Shown: positions 10,028 through 20,516, counted from the first letter of the stretch. The stretch: 64,000 nucleotides of DNA from Chitinophaga sp. E66 (GCA_019285755.1 CP079103.1:1798001-1862000); one strand, 5' to 3'. Notes: a model not told the origin generated them from the letters alone. Made by a program: numbers and translations.

Positions 10028-10543
10028 TCAGGGTGCGGGAGATGGCTGCGAGATGATGCAAACGCAGGGCGCGGGGCCAGTTTCTTGAACAGTACGTCAC
10101 GGATCACATACCCGCCTTTCTCCAGCTGGTCCGAGATCCTGTCGGCAAAACCCTTCAAAGTATCCATGCCCGTAGCCGGCGGCGGCTGGTGGAAGACGTA
10201 TAAGGCGCCCAAAGGGGCCAGGTAGTCACGGATCAGGGTCAGCTCCTTTCCGCGTCATTCAGGAAGATGTTGACGTTGAAGGCGAAGATCTTGTCGTACC
10301 GCTGGTCCAGCATGGTCTCACAAAAGGACTGATGGATGAAGTCGGCTTCAAAGCCTTCGTTTTCCGCTGCGCTTTGTCGATCATGGCACGGGAGCTGTCT
10401 ACCGCAGTAATTGAACCGGTTTTCAGCTGCGGGGCGATCAGGGATACGGCAATACCATGGCCGCAGCCGATCTCAAGGATATGGTCGTCAGGGTCAATAT
10501 GGAGCATTTCAACTGCCCAGATAAATCTGTCGTTCACTTTCAT
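10028..10543 (-). CDS. Class I SAM-dependent methyltransferase
   Basis: Rossmann-fold methyltransferase of unknown substrate. Motif I is LEIGCGHGIAVSLIAP near residue 25, followed by the acidic-loop region ITAVDSSRAMIDKAQRK (Asp binding the ribose). The start MKVNDRFIWAVEML at 10543 is typical for this family of small bacterial methyltransferases. Frame changes occur near 10355 (KAQRK, then NEGFEADFIHQSF), near 10250 (FAFNVNIFLND) and near the C-terminus. Later pieces read YVFHQPPPATGMD and QLEKGGYVIRDVLFKKL. The end at 10028 assumes one more repair; unrepaired, the frame runs to 9991 into the helicase promoter. Confidence 0.85.
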
Positions 10544-10757
10544 GCTTGTATGCGAATGTTGGGATATAAATATATTAAAAAATTACATTATAAAGACTGC
10601 AGTGTGATTTGGTTGATACTCAATGAATATACGAAAAAAAAGGGCATGCAGGGTTGCAGGATAATGATGTGTACGGAGAGGGAAAGGGTGAATAAAGGGT
10701 GGCTAAACGGTGTCAGGATTCTATTTAGTCTCCTGCTTATTGGCTTCAGGCATACAG

Positions 10758-10875
10758 TTTGTCATGCATTTGTCTTACGCATATTCGGGTATATCCTACC
10801 TATATCTTACCCTCTTTTAGGGTAGGACATAGGTAGGATATTGGTAGGATATAGGTAGGATATAGGTAGGATATA
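10758..10875. repeat. Inverted array of 11-bp units (array A)
   Basis: Right arm: five contiguous 11-mers at 10821-10875, GGTAGGACATA, GGTAGGATATT, then three identical GGTAGGATATA. Spacer: 9 nt, CTCTTTTAG (10812-10820). Left arm: TATATCTTACC (10801-10811) and TATATCCTACC (10790-10800) are near-exact reverse complements. Three weaker units follow outward (10780-10789, 10769-10779 TTTGTCTTACG, 10758-10768 TTTGTCATGCA). The inner parts can fold into a long hairpin. It has the same architecture as the array at 33709-33827 but a different unit sequence. Confidence 0.9.
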
Positions 10876-10976
10876 TAGGAGGCACGAAGGCGATTTGAAG
10901 CAGCTTAAATGGAGACCAGATAGCAATTAGGGGCCAATAGACAGCGATTAAGACGCAAGCGGGTAGTTTAATAGCA

Positions 10977-11012
10977 AAGGGGCTGTCTCCAAAATATGAG
11001 ACAGCCCCTTTT
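10977..11012. terminator. Terminator of the GOGAT-like gene
   Basis: Thirteen-bp perfect stem AAGGGGCTGTCTC / GAGACAGCCCCTT with an 8-nt loop. It sits about 20 bases past the stop at 11031 of the minus-strand gene; the A-rich left flank gives a U-tail in that direction. Confidence 0.8.
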
Positions 11013-11030
11013 GCCATAAGAAGGTGCGGA

Positions 11031-12613
11031 TTATACCCAGCGGTCAGCGAACGCCTGTTCGAAGTCCTGTTTATATTTTTCGGGGATGCGGTTTTCGCGC
11101 ATGCAGTTAGGCTCCAGGCTCGGGAAGATATCTTCGAACGTGCGCACTTCGTTCATGAACACGCGGCGGTAGATATGGGAGCGGGTGAGCTTTTGTAGTC
11201 GTCGATCCCGGCGGCTCCGATGAGCTCCACGAAGGTCTTGAGGGTGTCTTCATGGTAATTGGCAACGCGTTGCTTTTTGTCTGCCACTACGAGGCCCACC
11301 GAAAGGGCGGGGTCTTGCGTGGCCACGCCGGTCGGGCATTTATTGAGTTGCAGAGCAGCGCCTGGATGCAGCCGAGGGCCATCATCATGGCGCGGGCGCT
11401 GTTGCAGGCGTCTGCGCCAGGGCTACGGCGCGCACCATATGCCATCCGGAGAGGATCTTCCCGGAAGCGATTACTTTGATATGCTGGCGGATGTTAAAGC
11501 CGATGAGCATGTTATGCACGAAGGCGAGGCCGTCGAGCAGGGAGCGCCCACATGGTTGCTGAACTCCTGGGGAGCCGCGCCGGTGCCGCCCTCGCCGCCG
11601 TCTACCGTGATGAAGTCGGGATAAATATCCAGGTCGATCATGGCCTTGCAGATGCCGATAAACTCGCTTTTGCGGCCAATGCAGAGCTTGAAGCCAACGG
11701 GCTTTCCGCCGGAGAGCTCACGCATGCGGTGCAGGAAGAGCACCAGTTCTTTCGGGTTATTGAAGGCTGAGTGGTACGGAGGGGAGTAGATGGTAGTGCC
11801 GGGCTTCACGTGGCGGATGGCCGCGATCTCCGGAGTATTCTTTTTGGCCGGGAGGATACCGCCGTGACCGGGCTTGGCGCCCTGGCTCAGCTTCAGCTCG
11901 ATCATTTTGATCTCTGGCTTCTGAACGGTCTGTTTAAATACCTCGTCGGAGAAATTGCCTTCATCGTCGCGGCAGCCGAAATAACCGGTGCCTACCTGCC
12001 AGATGATATCTCCGCCTTGTTTAAGGTGATAGGGGCTGATACCGCCTTCGCCGGTGTTGTGGGCGAAGTTGCCGATTTTGGCGCCGCCATTGAGTGCTTC
12101 GATGGCGTTGCTGCTGAGGGAGCCGAAGCTCATGGCAGAAACGTTGAAGATGCTGGCGTCATAAGGTTGCCTGCAATCCTTATTCCCGATCGTAACGCGG
12201 GGATTATGGTTCAGTTTGTGAAAATCTTTGGGAGCGATGGAATGGCTCATCCACTCGTAACCTTCTTCATACACATCGAGCTGAGTGCCGAAGGGCATGG
12301 TGTCCATTTCCTGCTTGGCGCGCTGGTAAATGGTGGAGCGGTCGATCCGGTTGATGGGTCTTCCATCGATGTCTGACTCCACGAAATACTGGTACATTTT
12401 GGGGCGGAGGGCTTCCATCCAGTAGCGCATCCGCCCTACGACGGGATAGGTGCGCATAATAGAATGTCTCGTCTGGATCATGTCGTTGATTCCCATTACT
12501 GTCAAGCCTGCCACGGCCGCCGTTGCCACGTACCACCAGGCGCTGGCGTACCAGCCCAGGAGGAAGGTAACGGCCAATGCGATGATGGCGCTGATGATAA
12601 ATCCTTTCCGCAT
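11031..12613 (-). CDS. FMN-binding glutamate synthase-family protein
   Basis: Stand-alone version of the glutamate synthase (GOGAT) large-subunit FMN/Fe-S domain, anchored by N-terminal membrane segments (IISAIIALAVTFLLGWYA and WWYVATAAVAGLTVMG). Motifs: ISPYHLKQGGDIIWQVGTGYFG, KLSQGAKPGHGGILPAKK, YSPPYHSAFNNP, the FMN-site DFITVDGGEGGTGAAP. Beyond a break near 11548 come SGWHMVRA and CIQALLCNLNKCPTG, with cysteines spaced as for the 3Fe-4S cluster. It lacks the glutaminase domain, so ammonia or another acceptor is likely; the substrate is unknown. About 527 residues, broken near 11548, 11415, 11345 and 11195. It ends EQAFADRWV at 11031. Confidence 0.9.
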
Positions 12614-12954
12614 AATTGGTTCTTTTTAAAACAACTGCAAAAATAGTGAAATTTAGTATCAGCGGGCGTTTTGGACGATTTCTCCGGGAAAGCGATCTTT
12701 TCCAAACACTATTCAGCCTTTCCGGGTTTTCCTTGACTATTCTGCAAAAAAGCTGACGAAAGTTAGATGTTATCTTTTCCCCTGCCCAATACGCTTTTGC
12801 AACAACCGATCCCTTTTCTGCGTTGTAAGGATATCGTTGGCCCTGTCTTCAACAAATTGCGTATGGAAGAAAAATTTTTACTCCTCCACCATGCCCTGTC
12901 AGGAATCCCCATTTGTTAAAGGCGCCGGACATACCGGCGTGTAAAACCTGTGGT
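12614..12954. other. 341-bp divergent intergenic region
   Basis: Lies between the minus-strand GOGAT-like gene and the plus-strand gene at 12955. A perfect -7 element for the former, TATTTTTG, is on the minus strand at 12645-12638. No conserved RNA structure, repeat or clear promoter for the plus-strand gene was seen. Confidence 0.5.
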
Positions 12955-13487
12955 ATGAGCAAATTGATGTTGACGGCACTACTCGGCGCGCTGATGGCCA
13001 GCGGTTCGCTATATGGGCAGGATACTGCCTCGGCCGGCGTGCCCATTTCAGAAGACGTGGTACTGCGGCTCTTCGGCCGCACCCGCGAAACCGTATTTAC
13101 CGACATGCTTCGCATCGGGCGCAGCGAACAACCGGAATTCCTGGAAGCCTTTTATGCCTACACGGAAGAAAAAATGCCCATCGCGCAAATGCGCCTGGTG
13201 CTCCTGAACATGTACAACGAAAAGTACCAGGCACTCGATGAAAACATGTTGCACAATCTCACAAAAACATCCTTAAAAACGACCGCGAATTCGTGGACCT
13301 GCAAACCCGTTACTACAGGCGCATGATCAAAGTGCTCGGCGCCAACAGGGCGGCCATGTTCTTTCAGCTCGACAATTACCTGGACCAGAGCGAACGGCTC
13401 TTTGTACAGACCGGGCTGCCATTCATCCGCGAACTGGAAAGCGGCCGCAAGATCGCCTCGGCGCATGTGCTGCCGCCCGGTCATTAA
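12955..13487 (+). CDS. Small secreted protein of unknown function
   Basis: Not recognised. It begins with a signal peptide (MSKLMLTALLGALMASGSLYGQ), then about 155 mostly helical residues (RLFGRTRETVFTDMLRIGRSEQPEFLEAFYAY; MRLVLLNMYNEKYQALDENM; YYRRMIKVLGANRAAMFFQLDNYLDQ; GLPFIRELESGRK). It is probably periplasmic and all-alpha. One frame change near 13260 splits it. It ends six bases before the epimerase gene on the same strand, so the two are likely co-transcribed. No catalytic motif is evident. Confidence 0.8.
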
Positions 13488-13493
13488 TCAGCT

Positions 13494-14654
13494 ATGGAAA
13501 ATATGCAATCAGCCCTGCGGCAATCACTGGAACGTGAAGCAGACAATATCCTCGGATTCTGGGACCGGGACATGACGGATCATCGCTTCGGCGGGTTTTA
13601 TGGTAAGATGTCGGCCGACGGCCAACCGGATCCCTTTGCCCTCAAAGGCTCGGTGCTGACGGCGCGTATCCTGCAAAGCTTCGCCGCCGGCGCGCTGCAG
13701 ACCGGCCGGGCGGAATGGCATGCCGCGGCGGAGAGGGCCTATACCTGGTTCCGCGACCATTGCATCGACCCCGAATTCGGCGGCGTGGTATGGGATACCG
13801 ATTATGCCGGACGCTGCCAGGATCCCCGCAAGGAGCCTCATGCCATGGGGATGTCGCTATACGCGCTGGCCACCTGGCAAAAGGCCAGCCCTTCCACCGA
13901 AACCCTCCACCTTGCCAAAGGCATCTACAGCCTGCTCCAGCTGTATGCCCACGACCCCGTCCGCGGCGGGTACACGGGCGCCTGCTCCCGAAACTGGCAA
14001 CCGGAGAAACAGGAAGTAAAATCTACTTTCGACCAGCTGCATATCCTCGAAGGATTCACCGCGTTATTCGCCGTCTGGCCAGACGACGGCCTTCGCCATC
14101 ACCTGCAGGACCTCCTCAAACTATTCCTCGACAAAATAATTGACCCCGATACAAATCACCTCCGCCTGTTCTTCGATGCCGACTGGCAACATGAAGGCCA
14201 TGTCATCTCCTATGGCCACGATTTCCAGGCTTCCTGGCAACTCATGCAGGCCGCGGAGGCGCTGGGCGATGCAGAACTGATCACGCGCACCCGCGAAGCG
14301 GCGTTAATGCTGACGGACGCCGCGCTGGAAGGCATGGACACAGACGGCGGCGTCTGGTATAAAGCAGATACGGAAACGAAGCACCTGTTGGAAGAAAAGC
14401 GCTGGTGGCCGCAGGCGGAAGCCATGCTGGCGCTCGTCAACGCCTGGCAGGTGAGCGGATCGGAAAAGTATCTCGTACAGGCCGGGGAAACCTGGCAGTT
14501 CATCGGTCAGCATATCCTGGACCGCGCGCATGGCGAATGGCGCTGGGGCGTGGATCGCCATTATCAACCGTTAAATATGGAAAAGGCCGGCTTCCGGAAA
14601 GGACCGGACCATAACAGCCGAGCCTGCATGGAGATCGTGCGGCGGTTACAATAG
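13494..14654 (+). CDS. AGE-family epimerase (cellobiose 2-epimerase-like)
   Basis: Cytosolic (alpha/alpha)6-barrel sugar epimerase or isomerase of the N-acylglucosamine 2-epimerase family. Its 386 residues and the motifs SRNWQPEKQEVKSTFDQLHILE, ISYGHDFQASWQL, EEKRWWPQAEAML and the C-terminal GPDHNSRACMEIVRRL are those of cellobiose/mannobiose 2-epimerases. The active-site histidines sit in SYGHD and GPDHN, and the tryptophans line the subsites. The frame is unbroken. It begins six bases after the preceding gene and overlaps the convergent response-regulator gene by 9 bases. The precise substrate (cellobiose, mannobiose or other) cannot be settled from sequence alone. Confidence 0.92.
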   Translation: MENMQSALRQSLEREADNILGFWDRDMTDHRFGGFYGKMSADGQPDPFALKGSVLTARILQSFAAGALQTGRAEWHAAAERAYTWFRDHCIDPEFGGVVWDTDYAGRCQDPRKEPHAMGMSLYALATWQKASPSTETLHLAKGIYSLLQLYAHDPVRGGYTGACSRNWQPEKQEVKSTFDQLHILEGFTALFAVWPDDGLRHHLQDLLKLFLDKIIDPDTNHLRLFFDADWQHEGHVISYGHDFQASWQLMQAAEALGDAELITRTREAALMLTDAALEGMDTDGGVWYKADTETKHLLEEKRWWPQAEAMLALVNAWQVSGSEKYLVQAGETWQFIGQHILDRAHGEWRWGVDRHYQPLNMEKAGFRKGPDHNSRACMEIVRRLQ

Positions 14655-15281
14655 TCCGTGCGTCCGCGCAAAGTTGAGGATGCCCGCGATATTGCGGACG
14701 TCCAGCTTGCGCATGATGTTTTTGCGGTGGGTGTTGACTGTAAATTCACTGATAGAAAGCCTGGAGCCTATTTCCTTGCTCGTCAGCTCGCTGCCCACCA
14801 TCCGGATGATCTCGACTTCTCTTTTCGTAAGATGGTATTTGCGCATGAACTCGTCCAGGAAATAGGAGGGGAGCGGATCGTTTTCTGGTTCCAGTTCGGC
14901 GAACCATTCGCCGCCTTCCGCTATATGGCGGATCACGTGCTGCAATTCCCCGGCGGAAGCGCTTTTCAATAAGTAGCCGTTGGCGCCCAGGCGGCGTACT
15001 TCGGACAAGAGCTGCGGTTGGTTGTAGTTGGTCAGTACGAGGATGCGCACTTTAGGATATTGCCGGCGGATGCGTTCCAGTGCGCGGATACCGTCGAGAT
15101 GGGGCATATTGAGATCCAGCAGCACAATGTCTACCGGCATGGCGGCCAGCTTCTCCAGCAGGGCGCGGCCGTCATTGACGGGTTCCAGCAAGGTATAGCC
15201 GCCGGCTTCGCGCAGCAGGGAGAGCATCCCGTCTATGAGGAGCTGGTGATCATCGGCGATAAGCAGTCTCGGTTCGGACAT
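14646..15281 (-). CDS. NarL/FixJ-type response regulator
   Basis: Two-domain transcription regulator of 211 residues, unbroken. The receiver has the acidic pocket IADDHQ, the phosphoacceptor Asp56 in IVLLDLNMP, the Thr switch in VLTN and the Lys in LLKSAS. The LuxR-type HTH is LTKREVEIIRMVGSELTSKEIG with SEFTVNTHRKNIMRKLDV. It begins four bases after the stop of the sensor kinase gene on the same strand, so the two form a two-component operon. Its targets are unknown. Confidence 0.95.
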   Translation of the reverse strand: MSEPRLLIADDHQLLIDGMLSLLREAGGYTLLEPVNDGRALLEKLAAMPVDIVLLDLNMPHLDGIRALERIRRQYPKVRILVLTNYNQPQLLSEVRRLGANGYLLKSASAGELQHVIRHIAEGGEWFAELEPENDPLPSYFLDEFMRKYHLTKREVEIIRMVGSELTSKEIGSRLSISEFTVNTHRKNIMRKLDVRNIAGILNFARTHGLL

Positions 15282-15285
15282 AGTT

Positions 15286-17110
15286 TCAATTCATTTTCGG
15301 CAGCGGCAGTTCGATGTTGATGAGTGCGCCTTGCTGCTGTTCATTTTCGATATGCATCGTTCCTTCCAGGTAATCGACCTTGGAACGGATGCTGCGCAGG
15401 AGCCGGGGTCGGATATGTCTCCCCGGATGCCTTTGCCGTCGTCTTCCACGAGCAGTGCGCAATGGTCGTCGTGCTCGATGAGTTGTATGATAGCGTGCCC
15501 TGCCTCCGCGTGCCGGAGCACGTTTTGCAGGAGCTCCTGGATAATGCGGTACAGTATATTGCGGAAATTACGGGAATACCTGGCGTCGTCCCCAAACCCA
15601 ATGATCACCAGCTCGATCCGGATGCGCCCCGACGCATTGGCGACGCCCGCCAGATCGGTCACCGCTTTCACCAGGCCGTATTTTTCCATTGCAACGGGTG
15701 TGAGCTGGTGGCTGATATTGCGCACCGTCTCACTGATCTCCCGGATAATTCCGCCCGCCCGCTCTGAAGCCTGTGTGCCTGCCATCGGGTTGCCCTTGGC
15801 TGCATCAAGCTGCAGGGATGCCAGGGCCAGCAAAGATCCTATTTCGTCATGCAAACGGTCTGCCAGCTCTTTCCGTTGGTTTTCTTCTACGGTAACGATG
15901 GTATCGGTCAGTTGTTTCTGTTGCTCGTGCATCGCCGCCAATACGGCTTCTTTCTCTTTCCGGTAATGTGAAAACCGCGCCGCCAGGCCGAAGGTGATGA
16001 TGATCATTTCCAGCACAATGCCGGTAAACAAACCGTAGTGCGCGAAAAATACCGGCAGTTTGATGGTGCCCAGGTGCGAGAGATCTTCCATCACCGCGAA
16101 GAATACCAGTACCAGCACTGCCGCCAGGTAGATCATGGATGGCCGGTTTCCTTTTATTACTTTATATACGAGGCCGGCGAGCATCAGCAACATGGCAGCA
16201 ATGGAAAAGAACGGCAATGCACGCAACAATACCATCGTAGCCTGCGGATGCTCCCAATAATCGATGGGCCAGAGCGTAGCGCCCAACATTGCAAGCCAGA
16301 CGCCCTGGGCGAACAACAATGGCTGCCGCAAACGACTGCCTTTTGCCCCAGGCCGGTGAACACTTTCAGGAATTGAACGGTGAATATGAAATTCAGCAAT
16401 ACGAATACGACCCGCGAACGACTGGGGAAGTACACGGAATCCGGCCAAAGATGCTGGAATCCCAGTCCGCTGTTAGACCAGATCCAACCCAGCGTGCTGA
16501 TTACGTACAACGCATACCAGCCATATACGGCGTCCAGCGTATTGGCATACAGGAAAGCGCCAAAGAGGACGATGAGCAATACGATCCCTGTAAGCACGCC
16601 GTTGATGAGCGCGATGCGCTCCGTCTCAGCAAAGAAGGTAACGCTGTTCACGATACGCAACGGCGCCTGTAACGATTCATGGTGCTTGTCGATTTTGAGC
16701 AGGTATAGCCCCGGGCCGTTATTGAAACGGAAAACGAAAGCCGGGTTGGGGACGGGCCGCTGGCCGAAGAGGAAATAGTCGCCCGTAAGTGCCAGCCGCC
16801 GCATGGTATTGCGTCCTGCCGTATACCATTCCAGGCGGTTGATATGGGGATTGTCGACCACGAGCAGGTGGCTGTCCGCAAATGCGACATCCGGTGCGGA
16901 AAAAGCGATCCAGTAATGCGATTTGGTGTATCCGGGATTGAGGTAGGAGGAGGGTAAAGGCTTAAATTGTCCTTCATGCCAGGCATCCAGCACGGCGGCG
17001 GGCGTGAGGTGGCGGGAACTGTCTTCCAGCACATGAAACACAGACTGGCCGGCCGCATGCAGCCAGCAGATAAACAGACATAAAATCGACAGGAACGCCC
17101 CTTTTTTCAT
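15286..17110 (-). CDS. 7TMR-DISM sensor histidine kinase
   Basis: Membrane sensor of about 608 residues. Signal peptide (MKKGAFLSILCLFICWLHAAGQ), a 7TMR-DISM extracellular domain that in this family senses small ligands (KSHYWIAFSAPD...HLLVVDNPHINRLEWY), and seven transmembrane helices from VLTGIVLLIVLFGAFLY to FTGIVLEMIIITFGL. A coiled linker leads to a HisKA_3 helix with the phospho-His in RLHDEIGS. The HATPase domain has ELLQNVLRHAEA and EDDGKGI. Frame changes lie near 16335 and 15400; repaired, the end is LPLPKMN with stop 15286-15288. It is co-transcribed with the regulator at 14646. Confidence 0.93.
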
Positions 17111-17152
17111 CCGGTATGGGAATGATTGTGGCTACAAGATAGGAATTTTTGG

Positions 17153-17783
17153 TTAGGAGGACTTCTTATCCAACAGGTCATCCAGTTGCTGGAAGTCTTC
17201 CTGGAAGATGGGCTTATGAAAGCAATGCAGGCGCTCGAGCATTTCAAGGAGGCGGTATTGTTCGCGGGGAGGAGGTCGCCCAGGATGATGCGGGAGATCT
17301 TGTCCATATCTCCGAACAGTTCGCCCATCATCTTTGGCCAGCTTCGCTCACTTGTATCTGCTTGCTGCGCTTGTCGCCCGGGTCGGCTGTTTCTTCGATG
17401 AAGCCGAGCTTCACGAGCCGGTTGATGATCTCCATTCCGGTGGGCTTTTCCTGGATGTTGAGTTGGATAAGCGCGGTTTTGTTCATCGGTCCGTATTGCA
17501 GGAGTGAAACGAGGTAACCGAATTCATCCATCGACTGGATAGGCCTGTTTTCCAGGGCGCGTTTGAAATACAGTTTTGCGTACCGGTGCATATACACCAG
17601 TAACTTGCTGATCAGACCAGGTACGTGGTCGTCACTGTAATGATCCGTTATCCTGACCGTTTCGGGAGCATCGCCTTCCCGTAGCCAGCGCACAAAATCC
17701 TTGATATCACCTTTCCCGCTGCCTGCCGTTTGCTCATACTCTTCCGCCAGATCGATCAGCTGTTTGATAAGACTGTAATTCAA
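17153..17783 (-). CDS. MarR-family transcriptional regulator
   Basis: Winged-helix regulator of about 209 residues. The core reads FGYLVSLLQYGPMNKTALIQLN, PTGMEIINRLVKLGFIEE, then the wing DPGDKRSKQIQVSEAG. It is preceded by a helical region and followed by a dimerisation helix (FGDMDKISRIILGDLLPAN, LERLHCFHKPIFQEDF). Frame changes near 17333 and 17250 break the C-terminal half; the natural stop is TAA at 17155-17153. It is divergent from the FtsX-type permease gene at 18148, a plausible target across an AT-rich gap. Confidence 0.85.
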
Positions 17784-18147
17784 TTTGAAACGTTTCCAGC
17801 GTCAATTTAACAGATAATCTGCAATCGATTAGTTTATAAACATTTTATAATTCACAATAATAGACTATTTTTATACTATAATGAGTGTAATACATTCATT
17901 ACGGCTGATTGCCGGATCCTTCCCGGAAACGGGTTTGGGGCGGCGAAAGGTCATTCAGATGGAGTGTAGAGACCGCTTCACTCATGGAGCGGTTATTTTT
18001 CCTTTTCTTGAAATTTGTGCTTCGGTGTCCGAAAGCGGACGTTTCCTGTTCACCAGCGAACGGGCTTCAAGATGTGAATCGGCCGTGGTGGCTGGTTTGA
18101 ATGACGGCATGGGGATTGTTCCCATCATCCCGACCAATATTTCGCTT
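17784..18147. other. 364-bp divergent region with a leader-like segment
   Basis: The first 100 bases are very AT-rich and probably carry the promoters of the MarR gene and of the plus-strand transcript. An in-frame extension of the permease back to 17881 shows no protein-like features and is not called. A terminator-like hairpin lies at 17972-18000. Confidence 0.5.
17972..18000 (+). terminator. Terminator-like hairpin upstream of the permease gene
   Basis: ACCGCT / AGCGGT stem with a 10-nt loop followed by TATTTTT, about 150 bases before the permease start. It may end a short leader RNA or act as an attenuator. Confidence 0.45.
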
Positions 18148-20497
18148 ATGTTCAGGCATTCCCTGCTGCTGATCTTCCGGAACTTCAGGAAATTCAGGAC
18201 CACATTTCTCATCAATCTTATCGGCCTTTCCAGCGGCCTGGCCTGCGCCATGCTCATTTGTTTATGGGTAGCGGATGAATGGCGGATGGACAAGAATTTC
18301 CGCATGATGCGCGCATTCTGCATGTGCTCGGCAACCATCACCAGACGAGCGGTACTAAAACGGCGTTACAAACGCCGGGAGTGCTGGCGGAAGAATTAAG
18401 GCAAAACTTTCCTGAGGTAGAATATGCCGTTGCCACCCGTCCGGCGGGAACGATGCCAAAATTCACTATCGGCACGGGCAACGAAAGCTTTAAAGCGCGG
18501 CACATGTTCGCCAGCCCGGATTATTTTAAAATCTTCCCTTTTCCTTTGGCAGACGGCAATCCGGATAAGGCGTTAGTTCCCAACGATGCGATTATGTTGT
18601 CCGAATCCATGGCCAGGAAAATGTTCCATACCACGGAAGGGCTCCTGGGCAAGCCCGTCATTTGGCAGCAGAAACGCCATTTCACGATAACAGGCATCTT
18701 CAAGGACCTGCCGTCAAACGTTTCCGAGCCATTCGATTACATCTTGTCTTATGACGTTTTCCTGAAGGATTTCAATGTGCATTGGGATAACCACAATGTG
18801 ATGACGTTCGTGATGCTCAAGCCCGGTGCGGATGTTGCGGCGTTCAACAAAAGATCGTGGACGTTGTCAATAAGAAGAATAATTACAGGGAGGTATCGCT
18901 CAGCACGCAGCAGCATTCGGAAAATTACCTCTACGGTACGTTTACGAACGGAGTCCAGGATGGCGGGAAGATCGAATACGTCCGGTTGTTTTCCCTCATC
19001 GCGATTTTCATCCTCCTGATCGCCAGCATAAATTTCATGAACCTTTCCACGGCCCGCGCGTCGCGCAGGATGAAGGAAGTGGGCGTGAAAAAGCCATAGG
19101 TGCGGGGAAAGGCTCGCTCATTTTCCAGTACCTCGGCGAATCGGTGCTGATCTCTTTTATTTCGTTCATCGTGGCGCTGGTGGCGGTTTACCTGCTGCTG
19201 CCATTCTTCAATACCGTAACGGCGAAACAGCTGGCGCTGTCTGCGGATATGCGGCTTATTGGGTTTTTCGCGTTGCTGACGCTGGCAACAGGCTTGCTGG
19301 CGGGGAGTTACCCGGCGCTGTACCTGTCGGGATTCAGGCCGGTGGCGATATTGAAAGGTAACTTTACTTCGTCGGTACGCGAATTATGGGTGCGCAAAGG
19401 GCTGGTGGTTTTCCAGTTTTCGATTTCGATCGTACTGATCCTGGCCGTGATCGTCGTGTTCATGCAACTGCGCTATGTGCAGCAAAAGAACATGGGATAC
19501 GACCGGGAGAACGTGGTCTATTTTTTTCAAGGAAGGGCCTATGAAGGAAGATAGCCGCGCGTTCATGCAACGGTTGCGCGCATTGCCGGGCGTCGTGAAC
19601 GCGAGCAACGCTACCGGGAATGTGACTACGCATTGGGGCACCACAACCGGGGTTGAATGGCCGGGGAAAGACAAGGACGCGAATATAGAATTCGGTTGCC
19701 AGTCGATCGATGTGGGCTTCATCGAAACGATGGGCCTCCAAATGGTGCAGGGCCGCTCTTATTCCGCGGATTTCCCGTCAGACAGCTCCGGCCTCATCAT
19801 CAACGAAGCGGCCGCGGCCCTGATTGGCTTCAGCGATCCGGTAGGAAAGGAAGTCAACTTCTGGGGCGAAAAATGCAAGATCGTGGGGGTGGTGAAGAAT
19901 TTCCATTTCAAGTCGGTGCATAAGGCGATGTCGCCCTGGCTGTACTATTTCCGTCCGGACCAGGCGTCGGCGGTTGTTGCGCGCCTGCAGCCGGAAAACA
20001 TGAAGGAGACCGTGGCGCGCATCGAATCCCTGATCCGCGAAATGAACCCCGGCAGCGTGCCTGAACTACGGTTTATGGATGAAGACTTTCAGGCGGTTTA
20101 CCAGACGGAGCAGCGCGTGGGCATTTTATCGCGGTATTTCGCGGGGATAGCCATTCTCATTTCCTGCCTCGGCTTGTTAGGCCTGGCAGCGTTTTCTGGC
20201 AGAGCGGCGGATGAAGGAGATCAGTATCCGGAAGGTGTTGGGCGGAAGCGGGATACATATTATTTACCTGCTGTCGGCCGATTTCACGAAACTGGTGCTG
20301 GTAGCCATTGTTGTAGCGTTGCCTGTTGGTTTCTGGGTCGCGCGGACTGGCTCAACACTTTTGCCTACCGGATCGAGCTGCAATGGTGGTACTTTGTGCT
20401 GGCGGGAGTGCTGGCACTGGTGACCGCATGGTTGACCGTAGGCAGCCAGGCCGTAAAAGCGGCAAGAGTAAACCCCGTGCGGCATTTAAAAGATTAA
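18148..20497 (+). CDS. FtsX/MacB-type ABC transporter permease
   Basis: About 785-residue permease of the MacB_PCD-FtsX type common in Bacteroidota, where genes of this class are often found without an ATPase next to them. N-terminal cytoplasmic segment and TM1 (FRKFRTTFLINLIGLSSGLACAML), periplasmic domain (ESMARKMF, GIFKDLPSN), then the FtsX core (FSLIAIFILLIASINFMNLSTARASRR). A second copy follows (VVFQFSISIVLILAVIVVF ... EISIRKVLG) ending AARVNPVRHLKD. Six frame changes (near 18300, 18852, 19095, 19525, 20202 and 20345) split it. The start at 18148 (MFRHSLLLIFRNFRKF) is the family start. MarR lies divergently upstream. Confidence 0.92.
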
Positions 20498-20516
20498 TTG
20501 AGACTTTGTGATATGC

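Larger units (their letters stand above)
10544..11030. other. 487-bp intergenic region with an inverted repeat array and a terminator
   Basis: No credible gene. It holds, from the right, the terminator of the GOGAT-like gene, about 100 bases of unremarkable sequence, the inverted 11-bp repeat array (10758-10875), then AT-rich sequence before the methyltransferase start. Confidence 0.7.

Noticed and set aside
10758-10875. CRISPR or tandem satellite interpretation of the repeat array
   Set aside because: Units are 11 bp and contiguous with no spacers, arms are inverted, and no cas genes are present.
17881-18147. N-terminal extension of the permease back to 17881
   Set aside because: In frame but without protein-like features, and it contains a terminator-like hairpin; the family start is MFRHSLLLIFRNF at 18148.
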